NCBI GenBank assembly: GCA_040218445.1 | Contig: JAVJRK010000009.1 | Location: 248,001 to 312,000 of the forward strand | Reading direction: 5' to 3' | DNA from: UBA1479 sp040218445 | GTDB lineage: Bacteria > Pseudomonadota > Alphaproteobacteria > Rhodospirillales > Casp-alpha2 | DNA: 64,000 nucleotides | Shown: positions 8,038 through 19,696 of the stretch, one piece after another | Numbering within the stretch: position 1 is the first letter of the stretch | How the letters are laid out: each line of letters begins with the position of its first letter | Notes under the pieces: generated by a model | Databases searched by the model: none | Told to the model about the DNA's origin: nothing | Seen by the model: only the letters and a program-made list of their open reading frames with translations | Made by a program: the position numbers and the translations under genes

Positions 8038-9596
8038 CCTTTTGGAAGGGTGAAAGTAACAATCGTGCCTTGTTCCGGGCGGCTTGTGACAACTATGCCG
8101 CCGCCGTTTTGTTCAACCAGTTCCTTACAAAGAACCATGCCCAACCCCGTGCCTTTTTCACCGGCCGTGCCCGTGGTGCTTTTCTGTTCCGAGATTTCGA
8201 ACAGACTGGCGATTTTCGCATCGTCCATGCCCACGCCCGTATCCTGTATAGACACCGCAACATCCGACCCGGAGTCACGAACACCGACGTTAACCTGCCC
8301 ACCTTGCGCCGTGAACTTGACCGCATTGGCGATCAGATTACGGATCACGGAACTGACCGCGCGTTTGTCCGCATTGACGGTTTGGAATTCAGGCGTTTCC
8401 TTCACCAGGACAACGCCCTTCTGATCGGCCTGATCCTGCGTCAGATCAATGGTTTCCTGTATCATTTCGACGATGTCGAAGTGTTCCGGCTGGAACGAAA
8501 CACCACCCAGTTGCAGCCGCGACCATTCCAACAGGTCTTCAACCAGGTTGAGCGCACGCGTCGCCGCCGCGAACATCATGTCGCCCTGTTTTTTCAGCTG
8601 ATCCGGGTTCCTGCCAACAATCCCCCGCCGGAATATCTCGGCGGTCCCCAGCATGCCCGCGAACGGCGAGCGCAGATCATGGGCAATGATCGAGAAAAAC
8701 TTGTCCTTTTTGGCATTCGTTTCCGCAAGTTCGGCCGAGGTTAGCGCCAATTCATCGGCGACCTTACGAAGGTCCTGCTCGGCGGATTTTTGCTTGGTGA
8801 TGTCGGCGGCCGTACCGCGATAACCTCCGAATCTGCCGTGTTCGTCCTTGATCGGCTCGCCGTTGATCGACCAATAAGTCACATCGCCGCTAGGTGCGGT
8901 GTAAGACATTTCGAAATCTTTGAACGGTTTTTGCTGTTCCAGGTCCGCGCGATGCTCTTCCCAGGTATGGGGTGGCAGGGGCGCGAACCCGCTTATTTCC
9001 CAGCGACGCCTGCCGATAACATCTTCGCGCGCCGGCTGGTAATCATCCGCCAGTGTACCGACCGCGTCCCGGAACTTCAGACCGGCGTCCATTTCCCAGA
9101 ACCGGTCCGACGCGACCCGCGCGAATTGCCGGAACCGTTCACGGGAACGGCGCAAATCAACCTGAATACGGTGACGTTCGATGGAATAGCGCAGCGTGCG
9201 GTCAAGCGCCCGTTCGGTCATATCATGTTTGCTGAGGTAGTCCTGCGCGTCGCGAAGAATTGCGGTATGGGCAAGGGTTTCGTCATCCTGGCCGGACAGG
9301 ATAACGATGGGAATGTCCCCCTGGGTGACGTCGCTCAGCACCCTTAACCCCTGCAGACCCTGTGCATCCGGCAAAGACAGGTCAAGCAGAACGACGTCGC
9401 AGGTTTTTTCCCCGGACAGCAGATAGTCCGCGGCCGCCATCAGGGTATCAACATGGATGATTTCGTATCGTCCCTGGAATGCCCGTTCCAGGCCGCGTTT
9501 GACCAGCAGGGCATCGCCCGGGTCATCCTCGATCAGAAGCACCCGTGCCACCGCACGGTCGTTGTCGTCCTCAATAATTTTTCGGCTGTTATCCAT
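8034..9596 (-). CDS. Hybrid REC-PAS histidine kinase
   Basis: A 520-residue soluble kinase with an N-terminal receiver (about 17-140, phospho-acceptor Asp72 in LLDLSLPDAQG), a PAS domain (about 155-270), a dimerisation domain with His306 in FFSIIAHDLRSPFAG, and an ATPase domain with NLIANAVKFT, DTGVGMDD and GTGLGM. There is no transmembrane segment. I prefer the ATG at 9596; a TTG at 9650 in frame follows no good ribosome site, though GGAGGTGA lies between the two. First gene of a four-gene signalling operon, and it may be driven through its receiver by the downstream kinase (inference). Confidence 0.92.
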   Translation of the reverse strand: MDNSRKIIEDDNDRAVARVLLIEDDPGDALLVKRGLERAFQGRYEIIHVDTLMAAADYLLSGEKTCDVVLLDLSLPDAQGLQGLRVLSDVTQGDIPIVILSGQDDETLAHTAILRDAQDYLSKHDMTERALDRTLRYSIERHRIQVDLRRSRERFRQFARVASDRFWEMDAGLKFRDAVGTLADDYQPAREDVIGRRRWEISGFAPLPPHTWEEHRADLEQQKPFKDFEMSYTAPSGDVTYWSINGEPIKDEHGRFGGYRGTAADITKQKSAEQDLRKVADELALTSAELAETNAKKDKFFSIIAHDLRSPFAGMLGTAEIFRRGIVGRNPDQLKKQGDMMFAAATRALNLVEDLLEWSRLQLGGVSFQPEHFDIVEMIQETIDLTQDQADQKGVVLVKETPEFQTVNADKRAVSSVIRNLIANAVKFTAQGGQVNVGVRDSGSDVAVSIQDTGVGMDDAKIASLFEISEQKSTTGTAGEKGTGLGMVLCKELVEQNGGGIVVTSRPEQGTIVTFTLPKG

Positions 9597-9712
9597 ATAT
9601 AGCTGGCGGTCCGCCTTTCCGTCGCAAACGCATTCACCTCCAACCCCCAAGCGCAGTGTAGCAAGCGTGGGAGAAAACGCTAATACGCTAAAAGTCGAGA
9701 TATACGAAAGGC

Positions 9713-10156
9713 CTACAATTTGGCGATACCAAGGCGTGCAAGCTCATCCGCCCGTTCGTTTTCGGGATGCCCGGCATGCCCCTTGACCCACTGCCAATCG
9801 ACGTCGTGACCGGCCAGCGCCGCATCCAGGCGGCGCCAAAGGTCCTCGTTCTTGACCGGTTTCTTGGCCGCCGTTTTCCAGCCGTTGCGTTTCCAGCCGT
9901 GGATCCACTTGGTAATGCCATCTTTCACATAGACGCTGTCCGTGACCAGGCGCAGACGTGCCGGGCGCGTGACGTTTTCGATCCCTTGGATCGCCGCCAT
10001 CAGTTCCATACGGTTGTTAGTGGTCGCGGGCTCGCCGCCGAACAGTTCCTTTTCGTGGTCTCGCCACCGCATAAGCACCCCCCAGCCGCCGGGTCCCGGG
10101 TTCCCGGAACATGCGCCGTCGGTGAAAATTTCGATGATGTCGTCGCTATCGGTCAT
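9713..10156 (-). CDS. rnhA: Ribonuclease HI
   Basis: A 147-residue RNase HI, which cuts the RNA strand of RNA-DNA hybrids. All four metal-binding acids are present: Asp13 (FTDGACSGNPGPGG), Glu51 (NNRMEL), Asp73 (VTDSVYV) and Asp137 (NERADELA). Full length. It starts four bases after the thrB stop, the usual thrB-rnhA pair of alphaproteobacteria. Confidence 0.97.
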   Translation of the reverse strand: MTDSDDIIEIFTDGACSGNPGPGGWGVLMRWRDHEKELFGGEPATTNNRMELMAAIQGIENVTRPARLRLVTDSVYVKDGITKWIHGWKRNGWKTAAKKPVKNEDLWRRLDAALAGHDVDWQWVKGHAGHPENERADELARLGIAKL

Positions 10157-10160
10157 GTCG

Positions 10161-11129
10161 TCAGGTCACATCCAATCCATATTCAGAGGCACTTCGCACC
10201 CGTTCGTGAAAGCGCAGTTTTGCCATGTATTCCATGGGATCCTTGGGCGTCACCAGGGCGCCGTCCGGCGTGTTGAGCCAATCGTAAATCCTGGTCAGCA
10301 GAAACCGCATCGCCGCCCCCCTGGCCAGAAGCGGCAGGGCGGCGACCTCGGCCTCGCCAAGCGGCCGCTCGCCCGCATAGCCCATCACCAATCGCCGGGC
10401 CTTGGTGATGTTGAAACTGAAGTCGCTTTCGAAGCACCAGGCGTTGAGACAGATCGCCAAGTCATAGGCCAGGGAATCCCGGCAGGCGAAATAAAAGTCG
10501 ATCAGGCCGGTCAATCCACCGCCGCGAAAGAACACATTGTCGGGAAACAGGTCGGCATGAATGATCCCCTGCGGCAAATCTTCGGGCCAAGCCGCTTCGA
10601 TTTCATCCAGGTCGTGGTTGAGTTTTGTGCCGATCCCCATCTGCACGCGGTCGACCTCGGGGCCGGCGCTGTTCAGCAAGGGCCGCCAAGCCGGCACGGA
10701 CAGCGCGTTTTCCCGCCCACCCTCGAACCCGGCCCCCGCCAGATGTAGGCGCGCCAGGGCGCGGCCGACCTCGGCACAATGATCCGGCGTGACCCGCCGG
10801 GGCCACATACCGGGAAGAAAAGTGACGATCGCCGCCGGCCGACCGGCCAGGGCGCGTAAGATTTCCCCCGCTTTGTCCCGCACGGGCAAGGGGCAGGGAA
10901 TGCCCCGTTCCGCCAGATGATCCAGCAGACCGACAAAGAACGGCAGGTCACGCGGATCGACGCGTTTTTCGTAAAGCGTCAGGATGAACGTCCCCGCCGT
11001 CATGGTCAGCAGGAAGTTCGAATTCTCGATTCCTTCCGCGATGCCCTTGCACGACACGACTTCACCCAGGTCGTAGCCGTCCATGAACTGGACCAATTCT
11101 TCGTCAGAGACTTCCGTATAGACGGCCAT
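10161..11129 (-). CDS. thrB: Homoserine kinase, APH-fold type
   Basis: A 322-residue aminoglycoside-phosphotransferase-fold homoserine kinase of threonine biosynthesis, not the GHMP-type ThrB. It opens MAVYTEVSDEELVQFM, typical of this family; the catalytic loop is GIIHADLFPDNVFF and the metal-binding motif is LIDFYFAC. The open frame continues upstream to 11480, but family length and the N-terminal motif place the start at 11129. Followed directly by rnhA; divergent from the exported repeat protein at 11269. Confidence 0.95.
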   Translation of the reverse strand: MAVYTEVSDEELVQFMDGYDLGEVVSCKGIAEGIENSNFLLTMTAGTFILTLYEKRVDPRDLPFFVGLLDHLAERGIPCPLPVRDKAGEILRALAGRPAAIVTFLPGMWPRRVTPDHCAEVGRALARLHLAGAGFEGGRENALSVPAWRPLLNSAGPEVDRVQMGIGTKLNHDLDEIEAAWPEDLPQGIIHADLFPDNVFFRGGGLTGLIDFYFACRDSLAYDLAICLNAWCFESDFSFNITKARRLVMGYAGERPLGEAEVAALPLLARGAAMRFLLTRIYDWLNTPDGALVTPKDPMEYMAKLRFHERVRSASEYGLDVT

Positions 11130-11268
11130 GGCGGTATGATCTTCACAATATGGTCGGCAACACCGACCCGTCCGGACTGTTGAGTGCGGGCCCATAAAAC
11201 AAGAAATTCCGAGGGGGCGCCAGCAGGCCGCTGGCAACGCACGAACCGCAACGGTTAAACGGATCGAT

Positions 11269-13050
11269 ATGTATCGAGGACGAACAACCATTCGGGCGGC
11301 GATTCTGGCAGGGCTGACCCTGACTGCCGGATGCCTTGCCTTGCCCGCGTTGGCCGCCCGCGAGGCCCCGGATATCCCTTCGCTCGGCCGTGAATCGACG
11401 GCCCCCAAAGTCGCTATCGTGCGCCAGGTGCAATCGGCCCTTGCGACGCTGGGGATGTATTCGGGCTTTCTCGACGGCAAATTGAACCAGAACCTGACCT
11501 CGGCGATCCGTCTGTATCAGCAACAGGCGGGATTGCGGGTCACCGGCCGCATCACCGATGCCCTGGTCGATCACCTTGAACGCAGCCTGCGTGTCAGCCG
11601 CCTGTTGCAGAATCTGGACGACACCCGTCGCAAGGCCATGGACGACGCCCGCCAAGCCTTGCAGGCCCATCCTGCGACACGCGATCTGATCGACGACGCA
11701 GAGGCCGAACCGGCCGATGCCGCCCGCGACCCCGCACCTTGTTTCGATAAACCCACCGTCCGCTGTTTGCTGACCGAAGGATTCGAAAGTGCCAAGGCCG
11801 TGACGAAGCGCGACCTGCGCGATTGGGCCTTGGGGGAAATATTGGCGGCACAGGCCCGCGCCGGGCTGATGAAACGGGCCATGGAAACAACCCGGCGGAT
11901 ACAGGACCCGCGTCTGGTGATGGTTGCCCTGCGCGACATTGCCCAAGCACAGGCCCGCGCCGGGCGCGAGGAAGAAGCCCTTGCCGCCGCCGAGATCATT
12001 CCCGAATCGCGCACCCAGATCGAAGCCCTGGCCGTGATCGCCGATACCCAGGCACGGCACGGATACATGCAGGCCGCGAAGGACACGGCCTCCCTGTTGT
12101 TCAGCATGGCCCGCCATTTGAAGGTCCCGGCGGACAAGGTCGCCTTCGCGACCCGTGCGGCGGTCGCCTTGTACCGGTCCGGCGACCAGGACACGGCAAC
12201 CGCGGCCCTTCATCTGGCGCGGTTGACCGCCGATGAAAAAGTTCCGACCTCGTCCAAGGTTGCCGCCTGGCGCCAGGTCGCGGGTGCGCTGGCGGATTTG
12301 GACCGCCTGGACGATGCATTGGATCTCGCACGCCTTGTCGCCCACAGGACGGATAAGGCCAGCGTCCTGATCGCGGCAGCACAATCGGCGATCCGCGCCG
12401 GACGTCTGGACAAGGCCATGGAACTCGCCCATGACGTCGATGCCGAACGGTATCGCGTCCTGGTCTTGGGCGAAGTCGCCGTCGCCCGCGCACAGGCAGG
12501 CGACCGGGATGGTGCCGACGTCGTCATGGACGAAGCCTTCAACGATGCCGAAGCCATCGCCCTGCCCTTTGCCCGCGCCTATGCGATCAGCCGCCTGGTT
12601 CTGGCTCTCAGCGACATGGCCCGGATCAAGGACCGCCCGACCGAAATTTTGACCGAACGCTTTGCCCGGGCACGTGACGCGGCGGAACGAATCGACGATG
12701 CCCGCCTGCAGGCACAGGTACTGTTCGCCATCGCCGCCCATCAGCGCATGGTGGGCTTGGCGCCCGATGAATCAAAAGCCAGCGAACGTTTGGCGATTGC
12801 CGCCGCCTACCGCATCCCCAGCGCGATCAGCCGCGTCTGGGTGCATGGCGACACGGCGACCCTCCATGCGCGCGCGGCGGAATCCGACTTGGCCTTGAAT
12901 GCCTTCAACCGCGCCATGGCAGAAGCCCGCGCCATTGAAAATTCCTGGTCCCGCGCCCGCGCGATGGCCAAATTGGCACAGACCCTGATCGACATGGCCG
13001 CCCCGGGAACCGCCGCCACGGCCGACGAAATATCAACGGGGTCACGCTGA
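11269..13050 (+). CDS. Exported peptidoglycan-binding protein with helical repeats
   Basis: A 593-residue exported protein. Residues 1-30 are a signal peptide (ALPALAA cleavage; a poor lipobox-like TAGC at 19-22 is also present). Residues about 48-103 form a PG_binding_1 domain (QVQSALATLGMYSGFLDG). After a linker with Cys pair (APCFD ... VRCLL, about 152-161) the rest, about 165-580, is an alpha-helical array of degenerate TPR-like repeats with recurrent pattern I-A-x-A-Q-A-x-A-G-x-x-x-x-A. No catalytic motif is seen. It could be a periplasmic scaffold anchored to peptidoglycan. Divergent from thrB. Function unknown. Confidence 0.82.
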   Translation: MYRGRTTIRAAILAGLTLTAGCLALPALAAREAPDIPSLGRESTAPKVAIVRQVQSALATLGMYSGFLDGKLNQNLTSAIRLYQQQAGLRVTGRITDALVDHLERSLRVSRLLQNLDDTRRKAMDDARQALQAHPATRDLIDDAEAEPADAARDPAPCFDKPTVRCLLTEGFESAKAVTKRDLRDWALGEILAAQARAGLMKRAMETTRRIQDPRLVMVALRDIAQAQARAGREEEALAAAEIIPESRTQIEALAVIADTQARHGYMQAAKDTASLLFSMARHLKVPADKVAFATRAAVALYRSGDQDTATAALHLARLTADEKVPTSSKVAAWRQVAGALADLDRLDDALDLARLVAHRTDKASVLIAAAQSAIRAGRLDKAMELAHDVDAERYRVLVLGEVAVARAQAGDRDGADVVMDEAFNDAEAIALPFARAYAISRLVLALSDMARIKDRPTEILTERFARARDAAERIDDARLQAQVLFAIAAHQRMVGLAPDESKASERLAIAAAYRIPSAISRVWVHGDTATLHARAAESDLALNAFNRAMAEARAIENSWSRARAMAKLAQTLIDMAAPGTAATADEISTGSR

Positions 13051-13166
13051 TTTTCTTAATCGGCAGCGGACTTGCCGCAAGGCCACGGGTCCATTAGATT
13101 CCCCGGCGACCCGACATAGCGTCGGCCGACATCCGCCACCCGGCGAATGCATTCACGGAGACCGCG

Positions 13167-13406
13167 ATGACCGTTCCCAAAATCGCGCAAAAAGCGCCCT
13201 ACGCCACCGCCGTCGAAGCGGGGAAGAAATATGCGTGGTGCGCCTGCGGGCTGAGCACCAATCAACCGTTTTGCGACGGGTCTCATTCAGGCACGGGCAT
13301 GACACCGTTGGTCATCACCGCGGAAAAATCGGAAACCGTTTATTTTTGCGGCTGCAAGGCCACCAACACGCCGCCGTTCTGCGACGGCACACACAACAGT
13401 CTTTAA
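13167..13406 (+). CDS. Double CDGSH iron-sulfur protein
   Basis: A 79-residue cytosolic protein with two consecutive CDGSH-type motifs, each with the 3Cys-1His ligands of a [2Fe-2S] cluster: CACGLSTNQPFCDGSH and CGCKATNTPPFCDGTH. This matches the class of small prokaryotic proteins carrying tandem mitoNEET-like domains. Role in bacteria is poorly defined; redox or cluster transfer is inferred. Upstream GGAGACC may serve as ribosome site. Seven bases before the next gene, so probably co-transcribed with the lipoprotein. Confidence 0.92.
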   Translation: MTVPKIAQKAPYATAVEAGKKYAWCACGLSTNQPFCDGSHSGTGMTPLVITAEKSETVYFCGCKATNTPPFCDGTHNSL

Positions 13407-13413
13407 AGAATCC

Positions 13414-14001
13414 GTGACCCGATTTTATCTTCCCGCCCGCGCCGCAGCGCTGATTTTGACCGCCCTTGCCGTCGCCGGCTGCGATACCTTGAGCAACAAG
13501 TTCATGGACTCCGTGACCGGCAAGATTCAGCTTCCCTGCCCATCCCAGAACATTGTCGCGGATGCATCCCGTCGGCTGGCCTATCAACCCGGTCAGGGCC
13601 GCGATCTGATCGACATCGACAACGAGGTCACCATCAGCCAGGTTGCCGTGGCATGCGATTCGGACGTCGATCGTGATACCCGCGCCGGCTCGATGTCCGT
13701 GACGGTCACCACATTCATGGAAGCCGTCCGCGGACCGGCGAACCGTGATCGCAAAACGGCCATTGAATATTTCGTTTCCGTCACTGATCGCGCCAATAAA
13801 ATTCTCTATCGCGAAGCTTTCACCATCAACCTGACTTTCGCCGAAAACGAAAGCCGCCGGGAATTTGCCACGCCGCCCGTGCGCCTGAACGTCCCCATTC
13901 AATCCGGACAGACAGGCAAGAACTTCAGGGTCCTTGTCGGATTGGTCATTACCCGCGATCAATTGGAAATAAACCGGCAGGACCGCCGCCCCCGGCTCTA
14001 A
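13414..14001 (+). CDS. Putative lipoprotein, unknown family
   Basis: A 195-residue protein starting at GTG. Residues 1-23 form a lipoprotein signal with lipobox LAVAGC. The remainder has no motif I recognise; it looks like a beta-rich fold with alternating hydrophobic strands (SVTVTTFMEAV, IEYFVSVTDR, FRVLVGLVIT). It follows the CDGSH gene closely and precedes the glycine riboswitch region. Probably envelope-associated. Confidence 0.75.
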   Translation: MTRFYLPARAAALILTALAVAGCDTLSNKFMDSVTGKIQLPCPSQNIVADASRRLAYQPGQGRDLIDIDNEVTISQVAVACDSDVDRDTRAGSMSVTVTTFMEAVRGPANRDRKTAIEYFVSVTDRANKILYREAFTINLTFAENESRREFATPPVRLNVPIQSGQTGKNFRVLVGLVITRDQLEINRQDRRPRL

Positions 14002-14111
14002 ACCACTCTTCGAACCTTCCCCCCATCGGTCCTCCATTCAGCATCTCGATCCGCTGCCGGTTGACCTTGGCTGATCCGTCGATACAATGGACGGCAGACA
14101 TCCTCAGATGA

Positions 14112-14330
14112 TCGCTGTGGGAGAGTCCGGCCGTGCATTGAATTCAATTCGCCCGGTCGGCGCCGAAGGAGCAACCGCCCCGGAAACTCTCAGGCACCCG
14201 GACCGCAGCAGGATGAGGCTCTGGAAAGTGGGCAGGCTTGCCGATTGAATACGGCCGAGCCCCACCGAAGATGTAAGCCGGCGGCACGGATCGCACCGGT
14301 CAATCTTTCAGGTTCCGAGACAGAGGGGGC
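14112..14330 (+). ncRNA. Tandem glycine riboswitch
   Basis: Two consecutive glycine aptamers. The first runs from GGGAGAG (14119) through CGCCGAAGGAGCAA (14161-14174), ACTCTCAGGC and GGATGAGGCTCTGGA; the second has CACCGAAGATGTAAGCC (14262-14278), CAATCTTTCAGG and GACAGAGG. These are the conserved core strings of the gcvT-motif RNA. It lies directly upstream of gcvT-gcvH-gcvP and is expected to switch the operon on when glycine is abundant. Confidence 0.93.
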
Positions 14331-14420
14331 GTTCAAACGGTGGATACACCGTTGGGACGCCGTTGAACCCTGCTGCTTCGCTTCATCGCGAACGGCATCT
14401 TAGAACCAAGCCCGGGGAGG
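14331..14420 (+). promoter_or_regulatory. Expression platform of the glycine riboswitch
   Basis: Right after the second aptamer a 7-bp hairpin (AACGGTG 14336-14342, loop GATA, CACCGTT 14347-14353) competes with a longer pairing of GTTCAAACGG (14331-14340) with CCGTTGAAC (14360-14368). The gcvT ribosome site GGGGAGG lies at 14414-14420. No T-run follows, so control of translation initiation or Rho access is more likely than intrinsic termination (inference). Confidence 0.5.
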
Positions 14421-14425
14421 CCCCA

Positions 14426-15535
14426 TTGGCCGACGACACGCAAAACCTGAAGACCACGCCGCTGGACGCGCTGCATCGCGAGTACGGCGCCAAAATGGTG
14501 CCCTTCGCCGGCTATGCCATGCCCGTGCAGTACAAGGACGGCGTTCTCAAGGAACACCTGCACACCCGCGCCGCGGCCGGCCTGTTCGATGTTTCGCACA
14601 TGGGGCAGGCACGCCTGCACGGCGCCAAGGCTGCCGAAGCCCTGGAAACCCTGGTGCCCGGCGATATCGCGGGCCTGGGTGCGGGCAACATGCGCTACAC
14701 CCTGTTCACCAACGACGCGGGTGGCATCCTCGACGATCTGATGGTCACCCATTGCGGCGACGTGCTTTACCTGGTGGTCAACGCCGCCTGCAAGGACGCC
14801 GATTTCGCCCATCTTTCCGGCAGCCTTCCGGACAACCCGCTTGAGATCATCGAAGATCATGCCCTGCTGGCACTGCAAGGCCCCAAGGCGGCAGAGGTTC
14901 TGGCACGCTATATCCCGGCCGTACGACACATGGTGTTCCTGACCGGTGGCGTCTATCACATCAACGACATTCCCTGCTTCATTACCCGGTCCGGCTACAC
15001 CGGCGAAGACGGCTATGAAATTTCGATCCCCGCCGACGAAGCCGATGCCTTTGCCCGGCTGCTGTTGTCCGAGGACGAAGTCATGCCGATCGGATTGGGT
15101 GCCCGTGATTCCCTGCGCCTGGAAGCGGGCCTTTGCCTTTACGGCAATGACATCGACGAAACGACGACCCCGGTCGAAGCCGCCCTGAATTGGACCATCG
15201 GCAAGCGCCGGCGGGCCGAAGGCGGATTTCCCGGCGCAGATACGATCCTGGGCCAGATCAAGGACGGCACGGCGCGCCGCCGCGTCGGGTTGAAGCCCGA
15301 AGGCCGCGCGCCCGCCCGCGGTGGCACGGAAATTCAGGATATGGACGGCAATACCGCCGGAACCGTGACATCGGGCGGGTTCGGCCCGTCGGTCGATGGT
15401 CCCGTCGCCATGGGCTACGTGCGGACCGATCTGGCGGAACCGGGAACGAAGGTCAATCTGATGGTTCGCGGCAAGGCGCTTGCCGCCGAAGTCGTCAAGC
15501 CGCCCTTCATAAAACAGAACTACGTCAAAGACTGA
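14426..15535 (+). CDS. gcvT: Glycine cleavage system T protein (aminomethyltransferase)
   Basis: A 369-residue tetrahydrofolate-dependent aminomethyltransferase that releases ammonia and makes 5,10-methylene-THF from the lipoyl arm of GcvH. Family features: PLDALHREYGAKMVPFAGYAMPVQY at the N-terminus (read in two overlapping parts), LFDVSHMGQ, LALQGPKA, and RSGYTGEDGYEIS. The start is a TTG at 14426, because it is six bases after GGGGAGG and gives the normal length; no ATG is suitably placed. First gene of the riboswitch-controlled gcvTHP operon. Confidence 0.96.
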   Translation: MADDTQNLKTTPLDALHREYGAKMVPFAGYAMPVQYKDGVLKEHLHTRAAAGLFDVSHMGQARLHGAKAAEALETLVPGDIAGLGAGNMRYTLFTNDAGGILDDLMVTHCGDVLYLVVNAACKDADFAHLSGSLPDNPLEIIEDHALLALQGPKAAEVLARYIPAVRHMVFLTGGVYHINDIPCFITRSGYTGEDGYEISIPADEADAFARLLLSEDEVMPIGLGARDSLRLEAGLCLYGNDIDETTTPVEAALNWTIGKRRRAEGGFPGADTILGQIKDGTARRRVGLKPEGRAPARGGTEIQDMDGNTAGTVTSGGFGPSVDGPVAMGYVRTDLAEPGTKVNLMVRGKALAAEVVKPPFIKQNYVKD

Positions 15536-15562
15536 ACGATCAAGGCAGGGAGATTAAAAAGA

Positions 15563-15937
15563 ATGACTGTGAAATACACCAAGGACCACGAGTGGGTCCG
15601 CATGGAAGGCGACGTCGCCACGGTCGGCATCACCAATTACGCCCAGGAACAGTTGGGCGACGTGGTGTTCGTCGAGGTCCCCGAGGCAGGCATCCATTAC
15701 GACGCCGGGGCCGAAGCGGCCGTGGTCGAATCGGTCAAGGCGGCGAGCGAGGTCTATTCCCCCCTTGCCGGTGACATCGTCGAAGGCAACCAGGCCGTGG
15801 CCGACGACCCGTCGCTGGTCAATTCGGACCCGGAAGGCGAAGGATGGTTCTTCAAGATCAAGCCCGACAACCCATCCGACTTGGACACAATGCTCGACGA
15901 AGCTGCCTACAAAGCTTTGCTGGCCGAACTCGACTGA
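15563..15937 (+). CDS. gcvH: Glycine cleavage system H protein
   Basis: A 124-residue lipoyl carrier that shuttles the aminomethyl group between GcvP, GcvT and the L protein. The lipoylation site is Lys59 in VVESVKAASEVYSP. Full length, with GGGAG upstream of the ATG. It sits 27 bases after gcvT and 28 before gcvP. Confidence 0.98.
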   Translation: MTVKYTKDHEWVRMEGDVATVGITNYAQEQLGDVVFVEVPEAGIHYDAGAEAAVVESVKAASEVYSPLAGDIVEGNQAVADDPSLVNSDPEGEGWFFKIKPDNPSDLDTMLDEAAYKALLAELD

Positions 15938-15965
15938 TATCGATCCGACGAAGGACCCAAAGACA

Positions 15966-18833
<2,868 letters not shown>

Positions 18834-18863
18834 GAATTTCAGGCAGGGTCGATTGGTCAGCGC

Positions 18864-19682
18864 CTAGGTTTCGTCCATATCGCGCAGCATCTGCTCGCCG
18901 GCATCGCAAGGCGGGCGCTGTTCCATGCGGACCGGGGCAAATAACCGATGCTTGTTTTTCGGCTCGATCCTGGGTCCATTCAGGCTGGCGATCTCGCGAA
19001 TCAGCTTACGTTTGATGGCACGCCCGAAATCGGCGAACCCATCGGCCACGACGATGAAGGCGCCGGGGCCGCCGATCACGCAATCCTCGAAATACCAATC
19101 CAGGTTCGGCAGCTGCGGCGTGCCGTAGGGGCTGGGACGGCCGTTGACGATGGGCAGGCCGTTGATCGTCACCCCGCGGGCCACGGCCCGGTCCCGTGCC
19201 GGGACGACAGGTTCGCCGTGGTTGTTGGCGCCATCGCCCGAAATGTCGATGACCTGTCGCTTGGCGCGATGCGGGCTTTCGCGCAGGCGCTGCATGCCGA
19301 ATTCGATGGCCCCGGAAATCGATGTCCATAGCGCCGATGCAAACGGCAGTTGGGTCAGTTCATCGGCAAAGGCCGCCGATGCGGCGACGCTGTCGATCAC
19401 CCGCCAGTCTATGCCCAAACGCTGATGGCCGGTCCCGGCCCATTCCACGTAAGTGACGGCGATCCGTTTGTGTTCGCCGCTGGTGATGGCACGGACCACC
19501 GCTTCATTGCGGAAGGCTTGGACGAAGCCTTCGCGCTGCAGTTCGGCCTCGTCCTTTTCGATACTGCCCGAAACATCAACCGCCAGCACAAGTTCCAGGT
19601 CCACATTCAAGGCCGCCGCCGGGCCGGAGAAACCGGCCAGCAGCAATGCCGAAAAAAACGGGATCACCTGAAAGAACCGCAT
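18864..19682 (-). CDS. DUF1194 von Willebrand A protein, copy 1
   Basis: A 272-residue exported protein: signal peptide 1-24 (GPAAA cleavage), then a von Willebrand A fold with the metal-ion-dependent site DVSGSIEKDEAE near residue 35, ISGDGANNHGE and GAFIVVADGF near the C-terminus. DUF1194 proteins have no assigned function; metal-dependent binding in the periplasm is a family-level guess. It lies 14 bases after a second, clearly homologous gene, so the two are a tandem duplication and probably one transcript. Confidence 0.88.
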   Translation of the reverse strand: MRFFQVIPFFSALLLAGFSGPAAALNVDLELVLAVDVSGSIEKDEAELQREGFVQAFRNEAVVRAITSGEHKRIAVTYVEWAGTGHQRLGIDWRVIDSVAASAAFADELTQLPFASALWTSISGAIEFGMQRLRESPHRAKRQVIDISGDGANNHGEPVVPARDRAVARGVTINGLPIVNGRPSPYGTPQLPNLDWYFEDCVIGGPGAFIVVADGFADFGRAIKRKLIREIASLNGPRIEPKNKHRLFAPVRMEQRPPCDAGEQMLRDMDET

Positions 19683-19696
19683 GACGTCATTCTACC

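Noticed and set aside
11143..12741. 532-residue minus-strand open frame
   Set aside because: Antisense to the exported repeat protein, which has a signal peptide and PG-binding domain.
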